From a bacterium (GTDB taxonomy: Bacteria; Patescibacteriota; CPR2; UBA1875; JAJYID01): DNA of 5,885 nt. Location of the stretch: the NCBI GenBank assembly GCA_021823605.1, contig JAKANV010000047.1, positions 1 through 5,885 of the forward strand, in the 5' to 3' direction. Positions 1 to 4,279 of the stretch are shown here, piece by piece; positions within the stretch are counted from its first letter, which is position 1, and every line of letters begins with the position of its first letter. A program made the translations under genes and the position numbers. The notes beneath the pieces are model-generated. The model ran no database searches and was not told the origin of the DNA. It saw only the letters and a list, made by a program, of their open reading frames with translations.

Positions 1-333
1 GCCGTCCAAGTTTTCCTCTTGGCTCATCAAAACATCTTTGTCTTCGATCTTTGACCTCATATAAGTTTCGTCAAACTCCGGTGCTTGCCATTCATTAGAT
101 GCAGCCGTAGCAGCTGCGGCGGCGGCAGCATCATCACCATTTCGAAGCTTTGCGTTCTCTTCCTCTTGTTTTTTAATCAATACAGCCAGCTCACTGTTAA
201 GACTGTCTACCTTAGCAGCTATCTCATCAATTCTTTCAGCATCAGATTTTTCTGCCGCTTCCTTGCCAGCGCCAGTCTCCTTTGCGCCGGTATCTTTCTC
301 TGATGGATTATCTCCATTTTCACCGTTAGTCAT
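1..333 (-). CDS. Charged low-complexity protein, unrecognised, C-terminus beyond the window
   Basis: The first 111 residues of a minus-strand gene run off the left edge of the window with no stop. The start is the ATG at 333-331, preceded by AGAGG at a normal distance, and it lies one base after the TAG of the upstream coiled-coil gene, so the two are probably co-transcribed and translationally coupled. Residues 1-34 are rich in Glu, Lys, Asp and Gly. Residues 31-64 look like a short amphipathic or coiled-coil helix (DEIAAKVDSLNSELAVLIKK and following). Residues 69-78 are an alanine tract (seven Ala, Thr, two Ala) encoded by mixed GCN codons. Residues 82-111 are acidic. There is no signal peptide or membrane segment in the visible part. 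I recognise no family and assign no function. The uninterrupted frame, the good ribosome site and the coupling support a real gene. Confidence 0.75.
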   Translation of the reverse strand, partial: MTNGENGDNPSEKDTGAKETGAGKEAAEKSDAERIDEIAAKVDSLNSELAVLIKKQEEENAKLRNGDDAAAAAAATAASNEWQAPEFDETYMRSKIEDKDVLMSQEENLDG

Positions 334-334
334 T

Positions 335-1846
335 CTAACCTCTTAATTTATTTCTTTCTATAGCTTGCTTTTTTAAATCGATATTTTCAGCGAACAATGC
401 TCTTAGCTTTTCTAGTTTTTTTGACGCTTCAGCTACACTATGTTCCGCTTCAGCTATCTTTTTCCTCGTCTGTTCAGATTGCTCTTCAGCATTAACATTA
501 TAATCAGACTCGATAGTTTCTTCAACTCCTTCTGTCCGTATTCTATCCATTTCTTCATTCAAAACCCTTGTATTATGCTCGTTATCTTTAAATAACCTCA
601 ATGCTTCTTCTTCTGGGAGTACGTAATTATCAAGGACTATCCTTCGCGCCAGTTCCCTTATCGACTCATCACTATCTTTGGCCTCCTTCATTTTCGCATC
701 AAATTGGTCTCGATGTTTCCTCATAACCTCTTTTTGCGTTTCAGTTAGTTTTGCATCTGTTTCAGTCAAAACTATAACGATAGAGTCGAGTGCACGTGAT
801 ACTTCTTGCTCGGACATAGTTTTCACTTTCTTCTCGGCAAATGCTCTTTTCTTTTCTAATTCCGCATCTTGCTTCCCAGCAGAGTCGTTTTGAAAGACTT
901 CTTCTATCCTTGGATCCTTTTTCCGTACTACAGCCTCTACTTTAGACCCTTTTTTTATCATCTTTGCGGCTTCTGCCTCATCCATTATTTCCTGATATGC
1001 TGCCTTCGTTTCCTCCACCCTGTTCCCCAAAAAACCACGTCTTTCCTGCCTCTGGATTCTTTCTCCCAACTGTTTTATTTTCTCAGCAGACATCCGGCCG
1101 CCAAGTGCAGAAATAAGCTTTTGTTTTTCTTCGGTCACTATCTTTGAATCTAGATTCTCCGTTTCTATATCTTTAGCCTCGCCAGTTGTTTCCGAAACCG
1201 CATTTTCATTATTTTTTGAGAAAAGGTAAGTTCTCTGCTTTTCTAAGATGGACCGGAAATGAGGGTTATTCTTAATCTCATCTTTCAATGAGTCTTCCAG
1301 ATTACCAAGCTCTCTAATTGAATTTGTTCCATAAATGGTAGCTTCTAATGATTCGCGCTCTGCACTACCCATCGGCTTTCCCAAAGCTTTACTTTGTTCC
1401 TCTTTTGCTAACTGTGCTTCTGCCTTCTCTCTGGCTGGTTTTTTATCCTTTTTTGAAACTTTTTCTTTTTTTAAACTTTTTTCAATAGCTTTTGCTACTT
1501 TGTCCGCCAGCTCTTCCTCTCTCGGGTCAATATCTGGTTCCACGGTCGCTTCTGAAATTTCCTTCCCTTCGGCAACCGGCTCCATGCCATGGTCCAACGT
1601 CTCTTCAGCCAAGTTTTTATTCTCATCTGCCGTTTTTTTATTAAACTTTTTCTCAATATCCTCTCCGGACAAAGACGAATCTTGGGAGTCTCCTTTTCCC
1701 GATTCTCTTACACGATTTCCCCGACGTTTTTTGGATGATCCGCTGCCTCCGCCTCCAGGTTTTGGTTTTTTACGGATTCTTTCGTGTGTATCATCACCAA
1801 ATTCGTGTTTTCCCGAAAGGCCATATTGTTCAATTCTGTTGTCCAT
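335..1846 (-). CDS. Hypothetical hydrophilic coiled-coil protein (503 aa)
   Basis: This 503-residue protein matches no family I recognise. The ATG at 1846 follows GAGG at a suitable distance. The sequence is extremely charged (Glu, Lys, Arg, Asp), has no hydrophobic segment or signal peptide, and contains no cysteine or tryptophan. Residues 24-47 are a basic Gly/Ser-rich stretch (RIRKKPKP, GGGGSGSS, KKRRGNRVR) that could contact nucleic acid or act as a linker. Residues 60-155 are Lys/Glu-rich and probably disordered or helical. Residues 165-445 contain the more ordered, mixed-composition helices (for example around 195-210, 240-296 and 345-410), so a helical domain may sit there. Residues 453-501 read as a C-terminal coiled coil. 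The downstream partial gene begins one base after the TAG stop, implying one transcript. Location is probably cytoplasmic. A structural or scaffold role is possible but is a guess from composition alone. The reverse-strand frame inside it is Ser/Phe-rich and is an artefact of this composition. Confidence 0.85.
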   Translation of the reverse strand: MDNRIEQYGLSGKHEFGDDTHERIRKKPKPGGGGSGSSKKRRGNRVRESGKGDSQDSSLSGEDIEKKFNKKTADENKNLAEETLDHGMEPVAEGKEISEATVEPDIDPREEELADKVAKAIEKSLKKEKVSKKDKKPAREKAEAQLAKEEQSKALGKPMGSAERESLEATIYGTNSIRELGNLEDSLKDEIKNNPHFRSILEKQRTYLFSKNNENAVSETTGEAKDIETENLDSKIVTEEKQKLISALGGRMSAEKIKQLGERIQRQERRGFLGNRVEETKAAYQEIMDEAEAAKMIKKGSKVEAVVRKKDPRIEEVFQNDSAGKQDAELEKKRAFAEKKVKTMSEQEVSRALDSIVIVLTETDAKLTETQKEVMRKHRDQFDAKMKEAKDSDESIRELARRIVLDNYVLPEEEALRLFKDNEHNTRVLNEEMDRIRTEGVEETIESDYNVNAEEQSEQTRKKIAEAEHSVAEASKKLEKLRALFAENIDLKKQAIERNKLRG

Positions 1847-1868
1847 TATCCCTCATTTTAATAGTTTT

Positions 1869-1874
1869 ATTATA
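1869..1874 (-). promoter_or_regulatory. Candidate -10 box for the coiled-coil gene pair
   Basis: A perfect TATAAT on the minus strand lies 22 bases before the ATG at 1846, predicting a short leader of about 15 bases that still contains the GAGG ribosome site. No good -35 hexamer is found 16-18 bases upstream (the best there is TAGCCT), so the call rests on the -10 alone. Confidence 0.45.
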
Positions 1875-1950
1875 AACAAGATTACCGCTTTAGGCTAGTA
1901 ATTATTCAAATTTAGATGCAAAAACGGTTTGCAATATATACAAAGGAGCA

Positions 1951-1990
1951 TTGACAAAGAATTTGACAGCCCATAATATAAATCTATAAA
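1951..1990 (+). promoter_or_regulatory. Tandem overlapping promoters of the receiver gene
   Basis: Two consensus TTGACA boxes occur as a direct repeat 12 bases apart (1951-1956 and 1963-1968). The first pairs with TAATAT at 1974-1979 (17-base spacer). The second pairs with TATAAA at 1985-1990 (16-base spacer). The first would start transcription near 1986 and leave a leader of roughly 20 bases. The second would start near 1997, inside the ribosome-site region, giving an almost leaderless mRNA. Both -35 boxes match the sigma-70 consensus exactly. Which one is used cannot be told from sequence. Confidence 0.6.
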
Positions 1991-2004
1991 GAATCGAGAG
2001 GGTC

Positions 2005-2385
2005 ATGGCATATAAGATATTACTTGCCGAGGATGATATCCAGCTCAGCGACATGTACAAGCACAAGTTTGAGCTTGAAGGTTTCGAAGTTCGCTCTGCG
2101 GGAGATGGCCAAATAGCCATTGATCAGCTTGAAACATTTGCTCCCGATCTTGTTTTACTAGACATAATGATGCCTAGAGTCAACGGACTCGAGGTTTTAA
2201 AGAATATTAGGCAGAACCCGAAGAAAAAAGACATGCTTGTCGTTATGCTGACTAACTTGGGAAATGAGACGACCTCTGAAGAAATCTACAAACTAGGCGC
2301 CACCGACTACATCGTAAAGGCTGACATGACACCGCTTGAAGTAGTAAACAAAGTCAAAGAAATACTCAAGATTTATAAAAAATAG
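2005..2385 (+). CDS. Stand-alone CheY-like response regulator receiver (126 aa)
   Basis: This is a single REC domain with no output domain, typical in length for CheY-type proteins (about 120-130 residues). Receivers take a phosphoryl group from a histidine kinase and signal by protein-protein contact. All core residues are present: the acidic pair Asp10-Asp11 (ILLAEDD), the phosphoacceptor Asp53 in LVLLDIMMP, the switch Thr83 (MLTNLG), and the conserved Lys105 followed by the alpha-5 helix (DYIVKADMTP). It should therefore be phosphorylatable. The ATG at 2005 is preceded by GAGAGGG at 1996-2002, close to the start but usable. The gene is transcribed divergently from the coiled-coil pair and converges on the thioredoxin-like gene. 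No kinase or partner is in the window, so its input and target are unknown. The IRQNPKKKD to MLTNLG region and the KADMTPLEVV ending resemble orphan receivers I associate with Patescibacteria (recollection, not a search). Confidence 0.95.
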   Translation: MAYKILLAEDDIQLSDMYKHKFELEGFEVRSAGDGQIAIDQLETFAPDLVLLDIMMPRVNGLEVLKNIRQNPKKKDMLVVMLTNLGNETTSEEIYKLGATDYIVKADMTPLEVVNKVKEILKIYKK

Positions 2386-2390
2386 GCAAC

Positions 2391-2423
2391 AAAAAAGAAA
2401 CGCTCTCTAGGCGTCTCTTTTTT
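2391..2423. terminator. Bidirectional intrinsic terminator between convergent genes
   Basis: Two 13-base arms (2391-2403 and 2411-2423) pair with one A-C mismatch around a 7-base loop (2404-2410). The GC-rich core is ACGC/GCGT. The plus strand ends in a run of T (2418-2423), and the minus strand likewise ends in TTTTTT (from the A-run at 2391-2396). It starts 6 bases after the receiver stop and lies 9 bases beyond the thioredoxin-like stop, so it suits both genes. Confidence 0.88.
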
Positions 2424-2431
2424 ATGGAAAA

Positions 2432-2959
2432 TTATTTTAAGTTTTTGTTCAAAAGGTCTAAAAGCTGTTGTTTGGTCTGTTCACCTTCAACTCTATCAAT
2501 CTGTTTGCCATCTTTGAAAACTATGAAGGTCGGAACACCATTGATTTCAAATTTGTCAGCTGTGGTTTTGTTCTCACTAGACTCTAACTTTCCTACTTTT
2601 ACTTTTCCCACCATTTCATCAGAAACTGCGGTCACATCCTTTGCAACCTTCTGACAATGAGGACAAGTGGAAAGGTAGAAATCAACTAATGCAACTCCTT
2701 TGTAATCTTCTACCTCGGCTTTGAAATTATCATTAGTTAGCTTAATCTCATTTTTCCCTAATGCTCCAGCATCACTTGTTTCAGTAGGAGCACTCTGTAT
2801 AGCATTAGAACTGCCGTTTGAAGCTGTCCCTGTGGTGCTGTTATTCTTCTGCTGTAGGGCAAAGACCATGGCAGTAAGTACAACTACCAAAATGACAATT
2901 ATCACTACGGCAAATTTCATATTATTTTGACTTGCAGCATCCTTTTTCTCTTCGGCCAT
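2432..2959 (-). CDS. Membrane-anchored thioredoxin-like protein (175 aa, CPHC)
   Basis: This is a thioredoxin-fold disulfide/thiol exchange protein tethered to the membrane. Residues 1-15 are short and charged, and residues 16-35 form one hydrophobic helix without a lipobox, so it is an uncleaved signal anchor with the C-terminal domain outside. A Ser/Thr/Asn-rich linker covers about 36-68. The thioredoxin domain spans about 70-175, with VDFY (Asp93 at the buried acidic position of thioredoxins), active site Cys99-Pro-His-Cys102, and the cis-proline loop Val142-Pro143-Thr144 (GVPT). CPHC is the dipeptide context of DsbA and usually makes the site more oxidising than CGPC. However, the domain lacks the large helical insertion of DsbA and is closer to plain thioredoxin. 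Oxidant or reductant role is therefore unsettled. The ATG at 2959 has AGAGGA eight bases upstream. The gene has its own promoter and shares a terminator with the receiver gene. Confidence 0.92.
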   Translation of the reverse strand: MAEEKKDAASQNNMKFAVVIIVILVVVLTAMVFALQQKNNSTTGTASNGSSNAIQSAPTETSDAGALGKNEIKLTNDNFKAEVEDYKGVALVDFYLSTCPHCQKVAKDVTAVSDEMVGKVKVGKLESSENKTTADKFEINGVPTFIVFKDGKQIDRVEGEQTKQQLLDLLNKNLK

Positions 2960-2988
2960 TTTTATTTCCTCTTTGATTTAGTGAATAG

Positions 2989-3017
2989 ATTATAGTTAAT
3001 ATTCCTCGAAAAAGCAA
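2989..3017 (-). promoter_or_regulatory. Promoter of the thioredoxin-like gene
   Basis: On the minus strand, TTGCTT (3017-3012) and TATAAT (2994-2989) are 17 bases apart. The -10 is a perfect match and the -35 matches four of six positions. The predicted start near 2982 gives a leader of about 23 bases carrying AGAGGA (2972-2967). This makes the gene independent of the tRNA transcript upstream. Confidence 0.7.
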
Positions 3018-3029
3018 CATTTACTTCCT

Positions 3030-3042
3030 TGGTGGGTTGCCT
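3030..3042 (-). repeat. 13-base direct repeat of the tRNA-Lys 3' end, distal copy
   Basis: The minus strand reads AGGCAACCCACCA, identical to the acceptor 3' strand, discriminator base and CCA of tRNA-Lys at 3171-3183. The two copies are 141 bases apart in the same orientation. The identity stops exactly at the CCA on one side, while on the other it fades through a partly matching T-loop region. Such tRNA-3'-end duplications are produced by tRNA copying or by site-specific integration at tRNA genes. No integrase is present. Confidence 0.85.
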
Positions 3043-3108
3043 CACGACTACGAAGCGGCTCAGCCGCGTTTCCTTTTCAATCTAAGGCAGTTAGTTTCCT
3101 AGACTCCC
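3030..3108 (-). pseudogene. Degenerate tRNA-Lys-like copy (tentative)
   Basis: This 79-base minus-strand segment carries, in the same order as the intact tRNA-Lys next to it, several matching blocks: GGG then CTAG at the 5' end, AACTGCCT (3092-3085, which in the real tRNA opens the anticodon arm), a T-loop-like TTCG-T-AGTC, and an exact AGGCAACCCACCA 3' end. Its length is close to the 76 bases of the tRNA with CCA. It cannot work as a tRNA: only about four acceptor pairs remain, the D arm is largely missing, and a strong GCGGC-TGA-GCCGC hairpin sits where the variable and T arms should begin. The exact 3' end is certain. The tRNA ancestry of the remainder is inference, and a partial integration-site duplication is an alternative. 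Confidence 0.4.
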
Positions 3109-3170
3109 TTCATAACTTTTATGCCTAGGTTTTCTATTCGGCTTCAGACTGGGTTCTCGCCCAGATAACC
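3043..3170 (-). ncRNA. Non-coding, hairpin-rich trailer downstream of the tRNA pair
   Basis: No reading frame of useful length covers this segment on either strand. On the minus strand it contains three hairpins: CTGGG/CCCAG with a six-base loop (3164-3149), an imperfect two-part stem CCTAGG/TCTAGG enclosing CATAA/TTATG (3129-3098), and GCGGC/GCCGC with a three-base loop (3067-3055). None is followed by a T-run on the minus strand, so none is a standard terminator for the tRNAs. It does not show the conserved motifs I know for tmRNA, RNase P RNA, SRP RNA or 6S RNA. It may be a processed tRNA trailer, a relic of a duplicated tRNA, or an unrecognised small RNA; that it is a functional RNA is not established. 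Confidence 0.3.
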
Positions 3171-3183
3171 TGGTGGGTTGCCT
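3171..3183 (-). repeat. 13-base direct repeat, copy inside tRNA-Lys
   Basis: This is the 3' end of the intact tRNA-Lys including the encoded CCA, and is the source copy of the repeat whose second copy lies at 3030-3042. Confidence 0.85.
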
Positions 3184-3246
3184 GGGACTCGAACCCAGAA
3201 CCTACTGCTTAAGAGGCAGTTGCTCTACCGATTGAGCTAGCAACCC
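3171..3246 (-). tRNA. tRNA-Lys (anticodon CUU), CCA encoded
   Basis: The complete cloverleaf is visible. The acceptor GGGTTGC pairs with GCAACCC. The D stem is GCTC/GAGC, and the anticodon stem is ACTGC/GCAGT with loop CTCTTAA, placing anticodon CTT at 3213-3211 (reads AAG). The variable loop is AGGTT, and the T stem is CTGGG/CCCAG with loop TTCGAGT. The discriminator is A and CCA is encoded (3173-3171). The body is 73 bases, 76 with CCA. It follows tRNA-Arg by a single base and probably shares its transcript. Confidence 0.96.
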
Positions 3247-3247
3247 A

Positions 3248-3324
3248 TGGTGCCCTGGACTGGACTCGAACCAGTAACCTACAGCTTAGAAGGCTGTTGC
3301 TCTATCCGATTGAGCTACCAGGGC
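3248..3324 (-). tRNA. tRNA-Arg (anticodon UCU), CCA encoded
   Basis: All arms are intact: acceptor GCCCTGG/CCAGGGC, D stem GCTC/GAGC, anticodon stem ACAGC/GCTGT with loop CTTCTAA (anticodon TCT at 3290-3288, reads AGA), T stem ACTGG/CCAGT with loop TTCGAGT, discriminator A, and encoded CCA at 3250-3248. The body is 74 bases, 77 with CCA. It is the promoter-proximal member of the pair. Its CCA and the first base of tRNA-Lys are separated by one base, so maturation of the two tRNAs must be coordinated by cleavage at that junction. Confidence 0.96.
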
Positions 3325-3339
3325 ATGTTGAACTTGAAT

Positions 3340-3368
3340 ATTATAGCTGATTTTGACCATTTTGTGAA
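3340..3368 (-). promoter_or_regulatory. Promoter of the tRNA-Arg/tRNA-Lys pair
   Basis: On the minus strand TTCACA (3368-3363; five of six matches to TTGACA) and TATAAT (3345-3340; perfect) are separated by 17 bases. The predicted start near 3333 leaves a leader of about 8 bases before the 5' end of tRNA-Arg, as is usual for tRNA genes. No convincing terminator separates the phosphatase gene from this promoter, so some read-through from upstream is possible. Confidence 0.75.
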
Positions 3369-3392
3369 TGCTAAAAGCTAGAATTCACCCAA

Positions 3393-4205
3393 CTACTTTG
3401 CTTCTTTAACTATACGGCTAATTTTATCTACCTGTTTTTTTAAATCCTGGTTTTCGTAAATAGGTCTCTCTATTTTTTCCCATTTATTCGATGAAAGCGA
3501 TGGATCCCACGGGCATATTGAACGAAACCAGTTTAAATATGGCTCTACTTTTTTTGTTTTGGGATTTACTCTAGAAAAGTGATATATCTGGCAATTATTC
3601 ACTCTATCATTCGGGTCATCCGAAGAATCAATCTCCAGGAACTTTCTTTGAGGCATTCTTTCAAGCAGAACCCGAAATCCACTCATAACCTCACCGTAGC
3701 ATACACCTATGAGCTTTCTGTCACTACACTCTCTGTAAAAAGTATCCAACATCCACTTTAGACGAATGCAAAGATTAGCAACTGATTCACCGTTTGGCGG
3801 TGTCCAATAAAATGCATCCAGGTCCTTTTTCTTCATAGCCTCGGCATATTTTTTCTTTCTCTCATTTGGTGGCAATGATTCAAAGTCACCCCCATCCCTT
3901 TCTCTCAGGAAAAAGTCAGAGTACCAAACAGCATCTGACATATTAAGGTGATAAGAAGTTTCCATTGCCCTAATATGTTCTGAGGTATAGTAACGGTCGA
4001 ACTCCCCACCTATGTTTTCTTTAATCCAATCGCCTGCCACCTTCGCTTCCTCAACCCCCTGCTCGGTCAGTCTCCATTGAGAACTATGTCTGTTTCGGAA
4101 ATCTTCCGTATAATGTCGATTGTCGCCCTGGTAAGCATATTTGTTAGCCAAGTTTCCTTCTGACTGTCCATGCCTTACCAAAACAAAGTCTATTGGCATT
4201 GCCAT
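3393..4205 (-). CDS. Histidine phosphatase (phosphoglycerate mutase-like) with second catalytic His replaced by Tyr
   Basis: This 270-residue member of the histidine phosphatase superfamily would, in active relatives, remove or transfer phosphate through a phosphohistidine. Visible motifs are Arg11-His12-Gly13 in VLVRHGQSEGN (nucleophile His12), YTSEHIRAMET with Arg79, the acidic RERDGGDFE region with Glu102, and PNGES at about 137-141. The strand that normally ends in the second catalytic His (usual pattern V-x-H-G-x-V-I) reads GVCYGEVMSGF here, with Tyr170 in the His position (TAC instead of CAC). This should weaken or abolish normal catalysis, so the protein may be a pseudoenzyme or use another residue. 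About 70 residues beyond the core domain form a C-terminal extension ending in a charged helix. The start chosen is ATG 4205: GGAG at 4215-4212 sits six bases upstream, and the longer TTG start at 4217 would overlap that site. The substrate is unknown. Neighbours are the glycosyltransferase upstream (74 bases away) and the tRNA pair downstream. Confidence 0.88.
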   Translation of the reverse strand: MAMPIDFVLVRHGQSEGNLANKYAYQGDNRHYTEDFRNRHSSQWRLTEQGVEEAKVAGDWIKENIGGEFDRYYTSEHIRAMETSYHLNMSDAVWYSDFFLRERDGGDFESLPPNERKKKYAEAMKKKDLDAFYWTPPNGESVANLCIRLKWMLDTFYRECSDRKLIGVCYGEVMSGFRVLLERMPQRKFLEIDSSDDPNDRVNNCQIYHFSRVNPKTKKVEPYLNWFRSICPWDPSLSSNKWEKIERPIYENQDLKKQVDKISRIVKEAK

Positions 4206-4211
4206 AAATAT

Positions 4212-4215
4212 CTCC
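4212..4215 (-). promoter_or_regulatory. Ribosome binding site that fixes the phosphatase start
   Basis: GGAG is followed by a six-base spacer and the ATG at 4205. A TTG at 4217-4215 in the same frame overlaps this GGAG and has no equally placed site upstream, so the 270-residue product is preferred over a 274-residue one. Confidence 0.75.
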
Positions 4216-4230
4216 AACTTAATTATTTGA

Positions 4231-4239
4231 ATTATAGCA
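4231..4239 (-). promoter_or_regulatory. Extended -10 promoter of the phosphatase gene
   Basis: The minus strand reads TGCTATAAT, an exact extended -10 element (TG-n-TATAAT), which can work without a good -35; none is seen 16-18 bases upstream (best candidates TATGCC, ATGCCA). The predicted start near 4224 gives a leader of roughly 19 bases containing the GGAG. The phosphatase can thus be expressed separately from the upstream glycosyltransferase. Confidence 0.65.
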
Positions 4240-4279
4240 AAATATTATGGATTGGCATATGGAAGCCACCGGGGGGGAA

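Noticed and set aside
103..129. GCN repeat as a possible microsatellite or phase-variable tract
   Set aside because: The codons are mixed (GCT, GCC, GCA) and interrupted by ACG, so it is an alanine-rich protein stretch rather than a simple slippage repeat.
678..1147. Two overlapping plus-strand frames opposite the same gene
   Set aside because: Same antisense composition artefact; Phe/Ser/Cys-rich, no supporting signals, and they overlap each other.
1335..1898. 187-codon plus-strand frame opposite the coiled-coil gene
   Set aside because: Ser/Phe/Pro-rich translation is what the complement of Glu/Lys-rich codons gives; no ribosome site; the opposite strand has the better-supported gene.
1951..1989. 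Twelve-codon TTG-start frame after AAGGAG (1943-1948), a possible leader peptide
   Set aside because: The ribosome-site spacing is only two bases and the start coincides with the -35 box, so it is upstream of any likely transcript start.
1902..2120. 72-codon minus-strand frame across the promoter region and receiver start
   Set aside because: It overlaps the clear REC domain and the divergent promoters; no similarity to any family.
3055..3078. GCGGC/GCCGC hairpin followed by a pyrimidine-rich tail on the plus strand, resembling a terminator
   Set aside because: No plus-strand gene precedes it, and the tail is interrupted by C; on the minus strand, which is transcribed, there is no T-run.
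3030..3170. tmRNA, RNase P RNA, SRP RNA, 6S RNA or group I intron
   Set aside because: None of the hallmark conserved motifs of these RNAs could be found by eye; the tRNA-Lys itself is intact, so it is not split by an intron.
3579..3761. 60-codon plus-strand frame opposite the phosphatase gene
   Set aside because: Short, no ribosome site, and antisense to a well-supported domain.
4206..4217. Longer phosphatase start at TTG 4217 (274 residues)
   Set aside because: The TTG overlaps the GGAG that is ideally placed for ATG 4205; the extra residues precede the first strand of the domain and add nothing conserved.
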